A program made the position numbers and the translations under genes. Under the pieces are notes generated by a model that saw only the letters and a list, made by a program, of their open reading frames with translations, ran no database searches and was not told where the DNA came from. From Sophora flavescens (Eukaryota; Streptophyta; Magnoliopsida; Fabales; Fabaceae): a stretch of 64,000 bases of DNA. Positions 1 through 10,575 of this stretch are shown piece by piece. Location of the stretch: positions 43,696,783 to 43,760,782 of the forward strand of contig CM061068.1 of NCBI GenBank assembly GCA_030762895.1. The letters run 5' to 3'. The stretch's first letter is position 1. Each line of letters opens with the position of its first letter.

Positions 1-21
1 TATTTAATTGAAGTAAAAATC

Positions 22-126
22 AAACTTTTAACGTCAGTTGTATTAAACAACCGACGTTAAAAATATTTTTTTTTTATTTTGAAAGCACTTTTAACGTCAG
101 TTGTTGAAGACAACTGACGTTAAAAG
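22..126. repeat. CACTA subterminal hairpins, cluster 1
   Basis: Two hairpins of about 36 bp each lie at 27-62 and 88-126. Their arms are TTTTAACGTCAGTTG and its complement, around a loop of 5 to 8 bases. They match the hairpins at 1020-1125 and 1875-2060. Confidence 0.8.
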
Positions 127-775
127 TGTATAAGTTTCTGCAAAAAAATTCATTCCTTTGACTACTGTGCTAACCCATGCACCTTGTAACTTAATCCTCT
201 TAATGAGCATTAAGTTTATAGATAAGTTTTCCAGAAAATCAGAGAGACTCTATTCTCTATATAAAGTGTCATTCTTCTGTATCAGTCTGTAAATACACCC
301 TCTTCTTTTCCTCTATATTTCGTGCGTTTTCTATTCCTTCACAATATGGTTCTATCACATTTGAGACTTTTGTTATTTCTTCCTATACCTAGACTTAAAG
401 GTCACTGTCTTAATGGTCATAAAACTTCTGAGGTTGAGTAAATCACATAATATGACTCCCTCACTTTATTCCATCTCCTCCCCAAGTGACTGTGGATAAA
501 GCACAGATGGAGCATCAAGGACTTCATCAAATGAGGGAGGGGATCGATGCATCCATTGGAGTTTCTGAGGACAGAACTGAGAAGAAATTGATGTTGAAGC
601 AGAAACTTTTTAATATTTTAGTGCTATGTTGCAAATTTTTTTTATCTTTTAATCATGTAATTGTAACTTATGAATCGCTTCAATGAGATACGATTTGATT
701 ATACAGATAACACTTTTATGTTAAGTGTTTTTTTATTTTAATTTTCACAAGAATATGTTTACTAATTCAAGCTAA

Positions 776-838
776 TTAATGAAGATTAAAAATAAACTTG
801 TTTAATATTTACACAAGTTTATTTTTAATCTTCATTAA
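776..838. repeat. Perfect 25-bp inverted repeat
   Basis: 776-800 and 814-838 are exact reverse complements around a 13-base loop at 801-813. The right arm is partly repeated again at 834-870. It lies inside the CACTA element, and its sequence is unrelated to the TTAACGTCAGTT hairpins. Confidence 0.85.
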
Positions 839-1481
839 AAATAAACTTTTTTAATATTTACACAAGTTCTTTACACAACTGACGCAAATAGTTCTTTACA
901 CAACTTGTTTATGACTGCCAAGTTCCCGTATATTACATTATTTCCAATATTCATTCTACACGTTTATAATATATAGGATTATTTACATCAGCTATTTATT
1001 ATACTGAAGTAAAAATCACACTTTTAACGTCAGTTGTATAAAAAACTGACGTTAAAAATAAATATTTTTTATTTTAAAAACACCTTTAACGTCAGTTGTA
1101 TTAAACAACTGACGTTAAAGGTGTACAAGTTTCTGCAACAACATTCATTCCTTTGACTACTGTGCTACTTACCCACGCACCTTGTAACTTAATCCTCTTA
1201 ATGAGCATTAAGTTTATAGATAAGTTTTCAAGAAAATCAGAATAGCTTAGTAACTTCATCCCCTGCTCCTATAAATAGCTTCCTTCCATCCTTTTAATTT
1301 TCTGCTTCACAATATGGCTCTGCCATGGAGATTAACTTGATCACTCTTTCTTCCTATTCCTAGACTCAAAGATCTTTGTCTTAATGGTCAAAAAACTTCT
1401 GAGGTTGTGTAAATCACATAACATGGGTGATAAGGTTGTGTAAATCACATAATGTGAGTTGCTCACCTTATCATCTTTCCG

Positions 1482-1610
1482 GAGAATCGGCAGCTTTGGA
1501 AGCAAATGACTGTTCCAAGACCATTACCGAAACAGATCGGGTGCACCCTTGCTCAGCCGCTCTGGAAAACTCAGTCGCTCGACTCTCCTCTCTTGCTCAC
1601 CCGTGAAGGG
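1482..1610 (+). pseudogene. Possible captured exon in CACTA element
   Basis: The frame beginning GGAGAATCG at 1482 is open for about 42 codons, with a residue mix unlike the AT-rich surroundings (core CSKTITETDRVHPCSAAL). It faintly recalls the linker after the Sec14 domain of plant SFH phosphatidylinositol-transfer proteins, but the match is weak and from memory. CACTA elements of legumes are known to carry host gene fragments. It could equally be chance coding potential. Another exon-like open stretch lies at 486-600. Confidence 0.25.
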
Positions 1611-1874
1611 AGCGAAGCCTCGACAAATGTTTAGGATTTTAAACCCTTTCAATGTAACTTTTTATAGGATTTTAAACCCTTTCAATCTTCTGTATCAGTC
1701 TGTATTACACTTCATGAATGAGATCCGGTTTGGGTTATTGATTCAACTTATACTCCGCACATATATTTTAGTTTTCAAAACAGAAACACAAAACATCAAA
1801 GCAATTGTGAAACTGAAACTTTGAGGAAGGCAATGCGGAAGGGTACGTATACTAGATAACAAAATTTATTAAAA

Positions 1875-2060
1875 TAACCTTTAACGTCTGTTGTTGAAAG
1901 AACAGAAGTTAAAAGTGAAGTGACTCACTTTTAACGTAAGTTCAATGAAGAACTGATGTTAAAAGGTTCACTTTTAACGTCAGTTGTTTATTGAACTGAC
2001 GTTAAAAGTGAGTCACTTCACTTTTAACGTCAGTCCTTACAACAACTGACGTTAAAATTG
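1875..2060. repeat. CACTA subterminal nested palindromes, cluster 3
   Basis: Four TTTAACGT-type hairpins lie in tandem. In addition, the spacer around 1915-1939 (GAAGTGACTCACTTTTAACG) recurs inverted at 1996-2018, so the whole stretch can fold as one larger nested stem. A second subterminal cluster with the same unit lies at 1020-1125. Confidence 0.8.
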
Positions 2061-2169
2061 AATTAATGAAGTCTGATATTTACAAAACTGTCACCGCCTC
2101 ATTTTTAACGTCAAACATATGGTTAACTGACGTAAAACGTTCCCGTATATTACATTATTTTCACTAGTG

Positions 2170-2284
2170 TATGTAGGATTTATTATCATTGAGGTATTTT
2201 CAGAATATTATATTTATGAAAAAATTTATTTAGCCTTTTTTTGTGAATCTATTTTTGGTTACTATAGTAACGAAAGGTGTTACA
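2170..2284 (+). repeat. 5' LTR remnant, gypsy copy A
   Basis: 2170-2284 matches 7740-7854, the end of the 3' LTR, almost base for base and ends in TGTTACA. Everything upstream is replaced by the CACTA element. Confidence 0.85.
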
Positions 2285-2288
2285 TTTA

Positions 2289-2300
2289 TGGTATCAGAGC
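2289..2300 (+). other. Primer binding site, tRNA-Met type
   Basis: TGGTATCAGAGC lies four bases after the LTR end. It is complementary to the 3' end of initiator tRNA-Met and is the usual minus-strand primer site of many plant LTR elements. Copy B has the same site at 43706-43717. Confidence 0.9.
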
Positions 2301-2439
2301 AATTCGATTCTAAATCGGACTGTGGTAGTGAGGCTTTTTCTAAAACAAAACTTGGGCACATAGGATGCTTGTTAGAGTTATAAATACTGCATGTTATTCT
2401 TTGGGATATTGGACATGATCAACCCAATATTTCATAGGT

Positions 2440-2960
2440 AGTGAGCAGATTTATAGGACTAATAGGCGAGGGACGGACATTGCACTTGCAGCAGCTTTGG
2501 ATTGTATGAACAGAGCTACGCAAGGGCTGACGGAGACTCTCTGTCAACTGTAGGGGAATGGAGGCCAATCACTGGTGGAGTGGTAGCTACCTAGGACCCT
2601 TAGCACGTGGAGCTTTTCAAATTCAAGAAGAATGATCCGCTATTATTCCGAGGCAGCTTAGAATCCGAAGGAGACTTGATTTCTTTAACTCGTATAGGGG
2701 AAGAAGTTACTATATTGTTTGATTCAGGAGCTACACATCCTTTGATATATCCTTCATGTGTGAAATTTGGAGTTATCTATCTTTCGTTTGTCCTTTAATC
2801 CATGTGTTTCTATTCCTATGGAGGATAATCTTATTTCTTTCAGTTCTTGTTTAAATTGTTTCTTATGCATTGGGACTTGCCTTATGTCATCGATATTATT
2901 TGTTATCTATGTTTGGGTTAGATGCTATTCTTGGTAAGGAGTGATTGTCGTTTAGACTTA
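2440..2960 (+). pseudogene. gag-end and aspartic protease remnant
   Basis: A frame from 2607 reads through a hinge into VTILFDSGATHPLI, the retropepsin active-site region (DSGAT). Downstream in another frame is a trace of the GLDAILG motif that ends the protease. The preceding 2440-2600 is a short, stop-containing scrap of gag. Frameshifts and stops make it non-functional. Confidence 0.75.
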
Positions 2961-3742
2961 TTGTCATAAAGTACTCTAATTAGATTTTTTTTGTTGCCTC
3001 TTCACAAACAATGTCTGTATTTGTTGTTTCTTCTAATAAGTGCTTAGTTGATATAACTCAAGGATCGATACATACTCTAATTTTCTAGTAAGGTAGAGAT
3101 TTATAGTGACGTGACAGTAATACTTATAGCATGTGAGTAAAACACTTTCTTAAAACCTTAATGGAATGAATTATTGAAGGATGTGATTTCTTGATTTGTC
3201 TTGATTTTTTTTTTTTAATGTGGAAATGGGGGTTTATACATCTGGGGTTGTCTATTCTGAAATACTAAAATATTATAAGGTTCTTATTTTTATTTGGGAT
3301 GCTTAAAAAGTGGGGTTGATATGAGTTTTTTTAATAAATATTTTTATGTTGTTTGATGAATTTATTTAGTGAATATGTTTTCCTTGTTCTTTCCTTTTAA
3401 TTGTTTGATGGCAAAAGATGTCACTTTAACGTTAATTAATTAGATTACTCCCCAATGTCTCAATTCATGTTTTTATTCAAACTCAAAACTACCCCCCTGT
3501 GCGTCAAGTGCTTGCCACACATTGTTAAAGCTGAATATGTTTGTTTGGAGTCAAAATTTCAGCATGATCCTTGGACTTATATTTCACTTGTTGAGATACA
3601 TTGATTATTTTATTTTATGTTATTTTGAACTTTAATTTATTATTGTTAAATTATAGTATAATATCAAATCACACTTTAATTATTGTTAAGGAATATGTTT
3701 GATTTTGTAATAAGTTTTGAGTGCTTTTAGTGAGGGGAAAAT

Positions 3743-4150
3743 GATGGGAGTATGAGGTTATGTGTGGACAATATAAAATCGAACTAGGGATTGATATCTC
3801 TTCTCTTGGGTAGATGAACCTAATAGAAGAGTCTAGGGACATGAATTTGGATGTCTTTTAAGGCTTTAAGCATGAAATTTAATAGATTGAAAATTTGTAG
3901 TGACATTAGAAAATAGATTAAGCGGGTATAGTTTTTAGGCCAGGAATTGCAATCTCCTTTTGACCAAGAGAATTATGTGTTATATAATATTGGTCTAGTG
4001 TTGTTTAAGAACAAGATCAATGTTCCCAAGGAAGGGAGTCTTAGGAAAAAAAATATTAGAAGATACACATAAAGGAATATTCACGATATATTTAGGAATA
4101 ACCAAGATGTATCAAGATTTAAAGATGTATTGGTGGACGTGAATAAAAAT
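3743..4150 (+). pseudogene. Reverse transcriptase and integrase zinc-finger scraps
   Basis: GSMRLCVD at about 3746-3780 is the start of a gypsy reverse transcriptase (LCVDYRxLN region). The frame then jumps directly to sequence just before the integrase, and at 4005-4145 to LRKKILEDTHKGIF and TKMYQDLKMYWW, which is the H2C2 zinc-binding domain of integrase. The catalytic YxDD, RNase H and DDE segments are absent. The same junctions are seen in copy B around 42240 and 41730. Confidence 0.7.
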
Positions 4151-5289
4151 TAATTTTAAATCAAAGAAATTGTATATATATGCTCAAATTTTACTATTAC
4201 ATTGTAATTTTGTTATATAATTTTTTTTAGGTAATTACTTTCCTTGAAATTTCAAATTGTTTTTCAAGTGACCAAAATTTAATCTTGATTAATATATCAC
4301 TATGATTTGTTTTCCATATAGATTAATGGCATGTCTAATCTTAACAAACTTATATTTCTTATCAAAAAGTAAAGAAAATGTTATTTCTTATTTGTATGTG
4401 CCTACTCAAAGATTGAGATTGAATTGGTTTCTTATACTACTGTGGTGTTAATATTTACAGTTGTTTTTGCACAATGTATGCACAGTTTAATCGTAATTTT
4501 GTTAAACCTTATTCTCCATTTTGTTATCACATTTTTTTTTATAAGATCTTCTTATCAACATAAAGTGAAACTATTTCTTCCTCTTTTGAAATTATCATTT
4601 TGGAATAGCTAAAAATTAGTATGTGAACGTCTGCTTCACATTTCTTTATTTATAAAATTCCTCAATTCTGTGTATAATATAAAAAAATTTGGTATAGAGT
4701 CCGTAAGAGATGTTATATATATGTATGGATGATATAAAATATTACATCAATTCCTTTTATGGATTGTTTGTCAAATTTAATTTGTGAGAATGCTTATAAA
4801 GATGAAATGCAAGTGAAGGTGTTCTAATTATAGGCGGATGGATAGAAACAAATGCTTAAGTGCATGATTTTATTATATAAATGTTATTATTGACTTCATT
4901 TTAAAATTAATTTTTTTCCTTTAAAAAAAATAAAATGTTTTTTTAAAGTTAAGGGGCCATGAATTGTACATTTATTATCTGGTGGAATATTTAACGATTA
5001 TATATATATATTAATGATGTGATTAGGAATATAGGTCCCCTTTTATGATAGTGCGTAGTAGGTGAGAAGACATTGTTAAGATCAGATTTAATCAAAGAGA
5101 TCGCAATTAGGATTAATAATTGAGGGAAAGATGTGCATTGCGCAGAATAGATAAAAAGTGTTATGCCGACAAGAAAAGAAAGCATTTAGAATTTTAGGAA
5201 GAGGAACATGTAATCTTGGGAGTCACTCTTAAGTTTGGGATGAGGAGGTCAATATCATTCAGTAAGCTAATTTTTTGTCTCACGTGTCC

Positions 5290-5626
5290 CTTTTAAATCA
5301 TAAAGAGAGTCGGGCATGTTGCTTGTCAATTGGTTTTTTCACCACAGTTGTCAAATCTCCATGACGTCTTTCATGTTTCTCAACTTCGGAAGTATGTACC
5401 AGATGTTTCACACGTGATAGCTCTTGAGTCAATACAATTGAGGGATAATTTGATCTTTAAGCCCAGGCCTATTCAGATCAATGACAAGAGAACGAGGACT
5501 CTAAGGAACAAGGCGATCCCATTGGTGAAAGTGATTTTGGAAGGGTTGACTCCAGAGGAAGCTACTTGGGAATTTGAGGAAAATGTTAGGCAGCATCATC
5601 CAGATCTTTTTAGCACGGGTACATGA
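5290..5626 (+). pseudogene. Integrase C-terminus with chromodomain-like tail
   Basis: The open frame carries LHDVFHVSQLRKYVPD and, near the end, LTPEEATWEFEENVRQ, the hallmark C-terminal region of plant chromovirus integrase. It ends at 5626, about 80 bp before the 3' LTR, as in full-length elements. It lacks its own start and the catalytic domain. Confidence 0.85.
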
Positions 5627-5706
5627 CTAGTGTTGCTTTTAATCTTGGGTTGTTTGGGTAGGACGTGTTAATTTCGGGGACGAAATTCTTTAAGGAGGGG
5701 AGAAAA

Positions 5707-6605
5707 TGTAACATCCCAAAATTGTAATGTGATCTTTTTAATAAAAGATTAAACTAGTAAAATTTTAGTGTAGGCTAATTTTATAAAAAAAGGTAAAGAG
5801 ATGGAGCAAATGAGCAATTGAAGAGTACAACACTTACATGAGCTTGACCCATTCAATTTGAATATTGGTTTGGTCAAATATCTGTCCCAGCGCAAGAATG
5901 CTACAAAATTTAAAGGGTTGCCTTTTTAATTAAAAATTCAGCATGAAGATGAAAGAATAATGTTTAAAAAATGTGTACTGGGGTTTAAGCCTTGATTTGG
6001 TTATTAGTGAGAAAAATAAGAAACGTGAGAGTTTGGGCTTGAAATAGGAAGTGGCACACTAGAATTGAAAATTATGGAAGCCTTATTTTAAATAGAGTCG
6101 CACTCCAACCTAGCAGAATACTATGCGTAACTAGGGAAAGGCATATAGCGCCGCACGAATAAAAAAAGAGAGCAGTGTCACAGCAGGGGAAAAAGCTTTC
6201 TAACTTGAAGATGATTGATTTAAAGGGTATCGTTCTGGGGTTATTTGGAGGTCTACAAGAGGTGAGTAAAAACATCTTTATTCACTCTTCTATGGTACAA
6301 TTAATTTTAGGATTCTTGATTCTTGATTTGAGGTTCTTAAAATACTTTGATATTATTTGATGAGTTGATATGATAAATATATTTTCTCTGAATTTATAAA
6401 AAATGGTTTTACTTTTGAATTATTGTATTCTGCTGCGTCAAATTCTCAGATGCTTCCTGTGTGAGTCCTACTCCTATATATTTTGCTAAGGCCAATAATT
6501 TTATTAAGGATTCTGTTAAAGCCAATTTCCTCTACGCATGAGATTTTTTGTTAAGGCCAATTATTTTGTTAAGGCCAATTTCCTCTCTGACGCATGAATT
6601 GCATG

Positions 6606-6652
<47 letters not shown>

Positions 6653-6698
6653 CTTTACTATTTGAATATAATATTGCCACACTTAAATTATTATTTTT

Positions 6699-6745
<47 letters not shown>

Positions 6746-7854
6746 TGATTTATATGAATTGTGGTTGAATGGCATGTTAGATGATGTTATATTGTTGCCT
6801 TAGTATGATATAATATAATTGTTATTGACGCATAGAGTTTGAGAACCTTGATAGTCATCTGGGATGACATTGCATTATGCACGAGTTGGTCATCGCCTTC
6901 CAGAAGGTATGACGTCGGTATACATTCTATTCCGGGAATAGGATGGAGATATCACCATCTAGGATGGGTTATCAGATAATTAAAATATTCACATATGGGA
7001 TGGAATATTAGATATATCCATCTGGGATGGAGAAGGCAGTGGGACCCCATTGCATGGATATGAGCTCATAGACCTTAGTGAATCCGGGATTCATACCGGT
7101 TATGGGAACCAAATAGTCAAGTCAAGTGATTTTGAGAATCACCGAGTCATGTTCATGGAGTTGTATTGCATAGAGTTTGCATGGTGAATGTGATTAAATG
7201 TAATGAGATGTGACCGTGGTTGGTTTTATGAGCTTGTGGCTTAAATGTTTGACATTGATTAATTTATACGTTATTATTTTGGAGATTTATTATATTTATT
7301 ATTTTGAAAATTAGCGGGTACCATGGATGTTTTTCCGGTTACCGCGCCGGCTGAGAACAACACTATTTGTGAAAATATTTTTACAACTTTTTTATTCACT
7401 GGGATTATATCTCATTAAAAGTATTGTTTTCAGAGCACGATGTGATAGTAGTTAAGTAGGGGTGCAAAGATTTTCACCAAATTGTGATTGTCTCAGCAGG
7501 TGGTCCAGGGGTTGTATTGCGTTTGTCAAAACACTTTGCTTATTTCTTTGTTGAGAGGAGGAAATAAAGAATGTCACAGAGACTTGAAAACTTAGTGAAT
7601 TTTTATTATTTATTATCTAGCTTGGTTAGTACTTTTTGAAACAAAGAGTCGTTTGTGGCTAGACACGTTTATTTTATTTATTTTTAACATTGGGTTAATT
7701 TTAGTAGACACCCGGATTTTGAGGCAATTCATTTTTATTTATGTAAGAATTTATTATCATTGAGGTATTTTCAAAATATTATATTTATGAAAAAATTTAT
7801 TTAGCCTTTTTTGTGAATCTATTTTGGGTTACTATAGTAACGAAGGGTGTTACA
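5707..7854 (+). repeat. 3' LTR, gypsy copy A (2148 bp)
   Basis: It starts TGTAACATCCC after a purine-rich tract (AAGGAGGGGAGAAAA) and ends GGTGTTACA. It holds two long (TA)n runs at about 6609-6648 and 6703-6741. The LTRs of copy B are about 140 bp shorter but related over their whole length. Confidence 0.88.
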
Positions 7855-8273
7855 ACAATGATTTTCCATTAATGGACAAAGCAAGGGGAATCACGTATGA
7901 TGAAGATGATATGACAACAATAATAGCTAACCAGTTGGCAAGCATTTACGGACAGTGCAATGCAATAGGACAAAATTCTTTTGTCAAAACCAATTACAAA
8001 GGTCCAAATACTTTGCTTCTAAGCAAAACACTCGGTAAAGTAATGAAAGAAAAAGACTTAAGCATCCCGACAAACTTTGAATTCTCATTCTATGCATTGG
8101 AAGGACCACAAATGAATTACAGGCCAGCTATCCTAAGCAAGCTATGCGCATTAATTAAAGAAAGCAGGAATCATGAATGCAAAAGATGCACGAAAAGACA
8201 AATAATGACAGAAAGCATTAGCAAGCACCAGGAAGAAGATAGAGACTCGGATGAAGCAATAATTGAAGAATGA
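7855..8273 (+). pseudogene. C-terminal part of caulimovirid ORF before 35S-like promoter
   Basis: The frame is open from the gypsy LTR junction to a TGA at 8271-8273, about 139 codons of viral sequence. The apparent start upstream lies in the LTR and is an artefact. Its place immediately upstream of the promoter suggests the transactivator (ORF VI) C-terminus. I see no diagnostic motif, so that identity comes from position only. The tail is acidic, and two cysteines form a CKRC motif about 27 residues from the end. Confidence 0.5.
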
Positions 8274-8412
8274 CGTAAGAACTGACATCATCAAACAAAA
8301 TTATTGAACAATGACATAAGTACTGACGACACTAGTCGAACTATTAAGACCAGAAACAACTATTTGGAGGTCATCTATGTAAATTATGTTTATGTATCTA
8401 TGCTATAAATAA
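8271..8412 (+). promoter_or_regulatory. 35S-like pararetrovirus promoter
   Basis: TGACGTAAG at 8271-8279, overlapping the upstream stop codon, is an as-1 type TGACG element; a weaker pair, TGACATAAG and TGACGAC, follows at 8311-8330. A TATA box, CTATAAATAAG, lies at 8403-8413. This layout is that of caulimovirid genome-length promoters. Confidence 0.7.
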
Positions 8413-8568
8413 GTCCTCTTATGCTGAGGCAAAAGCAGAATTCAAAACCTAGCTTCATTTCTCACTTGTGTGTGATCTCTCTCCGAGAGTAGTTTGCTAA
8501 ACATTTGTGGTATAGCTCGGATGGTTGAGTGTCCATCCAACCCCCTCATGTAAGATAACCAATTACTA

Positions 8569-8574
8569 AATAAA
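8569..8574 (+). terminator. Polyadenylation signal in pararetrovirus leader
   Basis: AATAAA lies about 165 bp after the TATA box, the spacing expected for the terminally redundant caulimovirid transcript, in which the signal is bypassed once and used on the second pass. Confidence 0.55.
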
Positions 8575-8743
8575 GCCTCTTTTTCTACAAATTATTCTGT
8601 CAATTACTCTATGCCAAGCAAAAATTAAAAGAAGGAATCGACGAAAGCAAAAGTGGGCAAAAGCAAGTAACTTCAAGAAACCAAAGATCAGGTATGATTA
8701 CTAAGCCACTCTTTTTAGAACTAGAATTAGTCTATGCAAAATA

Positions 8744-9650
8744 ATGTCTGAAATAGATCGGATAGAAACCAACGAGATAGAACACTTACAAGTTACTGAA
8801 GAAGATGGAAATTATGAAGGAAGTATTTTAATTAATCCAAAATTATTTAAGAAAATTCATAAAGAAGATCTAGATTCTGTAGAAACTGCAAATATGGTAG
8901 GAAAGAAAGAAAAATTAATAAATATACTAAAGAAATTCAATCAAAAAGAAAATATAATATATTATGAAAAAATAATGAATGAATTGCCCAAGGAAATACA
9001 AGTATTCAGTTGATAAGTAAAGAAAAAAATTCATAACTAAAAAGAAATCTAAAAAACCAAGAACATAGAAGGAAATTAGGATATATCCATATAGGAGCAA
9101 TACAAGTTCTAATTAAAGCAATATTCCAAGAAGGAATAAGTTCACCAATCGAATTAGTTTTAAAGGATAATAGAATAAATGATCCAAATGACAAAATATT
9201 AGGAGTAATAGAAGTAAATTTAGCTTATGTAAAACTAAAATTTGAAATCAGACCAAATATCCATTAAATACTCAAAGACTAAATCAAGCATTAACCCTTG
9301 AACACAAATTTTTAAGAGAAACTCTAATGAAATCGGGAGACAAAATATTTTCAATCACATATTGTGTAAATTATGCATTAACCAACTCACACCATAGTAT
9401 TACCTTCAGAAATAATGATAGAATAGATATACCAAGATTATTTGAAGACATAGGAAAAATATATTATCCAAAGAAAAATGAAATAACAGAATTAGGCACT
9501 TTTATAAGCAGACCAAGAATTCTCGAAATAGAATTAATCCCAAGACCAATTAGTCTTCCAAAGCAAAAAAGAACCAATGAAGAAAATGATATTAGAAAAT
9601 TATCAAATCAAGTAAAAGACTTAACCCTATATTTAAAAATTAAAATATGA
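8744..9650 (+). pseudogene. Caulimovirid movement protein, broken
   Basis: Three frames together cover a cell-to-cell movement protein of the 30K superfamily. The N-terminal part (8744-9013) starts at an ATG in a plausible context and ends at a stop. The middle (about 9076-9264) has the conserved core, with GAIQVLIKA and LKDNRIND. The C-terminal part (9270-9650) carries YALTNSHHSI, a motif seen in caulimovirid movement proteins. A premature stop and frame change near 9011-9075 and a second frame change near 9265 break the gene. In a living virus the product forms tubules at plasmodesmata; this copy cannot encode it. Confidence 0.75.
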
Positions 9651-9659
9651 ACAATAAAT

Positions 9660-9985
9660 AAAAATTCAAAAAATTAAAAGAATTTTATCTAAAGAAAGAT
9701 AAAGTTAAAATAGATGTTAGAGATCTCTCTGGAGCCTTAGATTATTATCTAGAAAGAGATCCAGAAAATAGAAATAGAAAATCAATTGAAAGACATCTAA
9801 TAAGAAAAGAAAAAGAATTAATAGATTTAGAAAATAAAGAAAAAGAAATGAAGGAACATTATAGAAAGAGAATGAAGGATATAATGGACGGAATAAAGAA
9901 ACTGGAGCTTGAAGCATCAAGTCCTCTTCAAACCCAACCAATTACTTTAGAATTGAAGCACCATCTTTTGAAGATAGTGATTAAA
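9660..9985 (+). pseudogene. Coiled-coil viral ORF remnant
   Basis: It is rich in Lys, Glu, Leu and Arg with heptad spacing (ENKEKEMKEHYRKRMKDI) across about 100 codons, followed by stops. By position it could be a small structural or virion-associated protein, as in other caulimovirids. No specific signature was seen. Further short acidic fragments follow to about 10450. Confidence 0.45.
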
Positions 9986-10552
9986 TTAAAATGGATCTAG
10001 ATGAATAAACATGTAAAGAAATAATAAGTGTATTACAATTTAACCTTCTAGTTGATTGTAAACAAATTATAATAAAAAAGATAAAAGAACAATTTTGACA
10101 AGAAAAATACTATTTACACTGCTTAGATATTGAAATCGGATTTGAATATTTAGAAGAAATGGAATTAATTGAAGAACAAAGATATTCTGATGATGAATAC
10201 TGGTATTCAGAATAATGGATATGAAAATATTAAGCATATTGGCTATGAAATTATCAAAAGATTGAAAACAAATAATAATTAATAAGTTAAAGCATCAACA
10301 TTGACAAGAAGAACTTTATCTAAAACAAGTACAACGAAAAGTTCAACTAGCATTTTGTAAAAAATACAGTAAACAAATAATTAAAGAATTACTAGAAATA
10401 GATGAATCTATAAATATGTTCCTGTATGGATATGAGTATGAAGTATGAACTATTTAGTGATCCAAATTACACATAAATACTACCCTAAATTTATGAATAA
10501 ATCAAATCAAAAAATTATAAAAATTAGTGAAACTAATATGGTGGTACCAATT

Positions 10553-10564
10553 TGGTATCAGAGC
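10553..10564 (+). other. Primer binding site of pararetrovirus, tRNA-Met type
   Basis: TGGTATCAGAGC, followed 11 bases later by an ATG (10576), lies downstream of the movement gene. No LTR-like end precedes it, which separates it from the retrotransposon sites in this window. Confidence 0.75.
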
Positions 10565-10575
10565 TAAACAAGTGA

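Larger units (their letters stand above)
1..1500 (+). repeat. Direct duplication inside CACTA element
   Basis: 60-455 and 1060-1425 align with few differences: the hairpin pair, the stretch around ATTCCTTTGACTACTGTGC, the stretch around AATCCTCTTAATGAGCATTA, and the stretch around CTTCTGAGGTTG. A near-terminal motif, TTCCCGTATATTACATTATTT, occurs at 922-942 and again at 2141-2161, next to the true 3' end. The region therefore reads as two head-to-tail copies of an element end, of which only the second keeps the TAGTG terminus. Confidence 0.75.
1..2169 (+). mobile_element. CACTA (En/Spm-like) transposon, 3' part, nonautonomous
   Basis: The block ends in TAGTG (2165-2169), the 3' terminus expected of a CACTA element. 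Its last 25 bases read inward as CACTAGTGAAAATAATG on the other strand. Clusters of short inverted repeats built on TTTTAACGTCAGTTG line the subterminal region, as is usual for this superfamily. The bases right after TAGTG (TATGTAG) continue the gypsy LTR as in the intact LTR at 7740, so the boundary is precise and the expected 3-bp target duplication would be TAT. The 5' end lies outside the window. No transposase is visible, so this is a nonautonomous copy or only the distal part of a larger one. Confidence 0.75.
2170..7854 (+). mobile_element. Ty3/gypsy LTR retrotransposon, gutted, copy A
   Basis: The order is: 5' LTR remnant (2170-2284), tRNA-Met primer site (2289-2300), scraps of gag and protease, reverse transcriptase and integrase, polypurine tract (about 5692-5706), and a complete 3' LTR (5707-7854). 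The chromodomain-type C-terminus places it among chromoviruses. The 5' LTR is cut by the CACTA element. The internal region is only about 3.4 kb, and most of pol is missing. Copy B at 38054-45732 on the other strand has the same internal structure, so the deletions predate transposition. The right-hand target duplication should be ACAAT (7855-7859); its partner is outside the window. Confidence 0.85.

Noticed and set aside
7824..7854. ATG at 7824 as start of the viral ORF
   Set aside because: It lies in the gypsy LTR, upstream of the insertion junction at 7854/7855, so it is a chance fusion.
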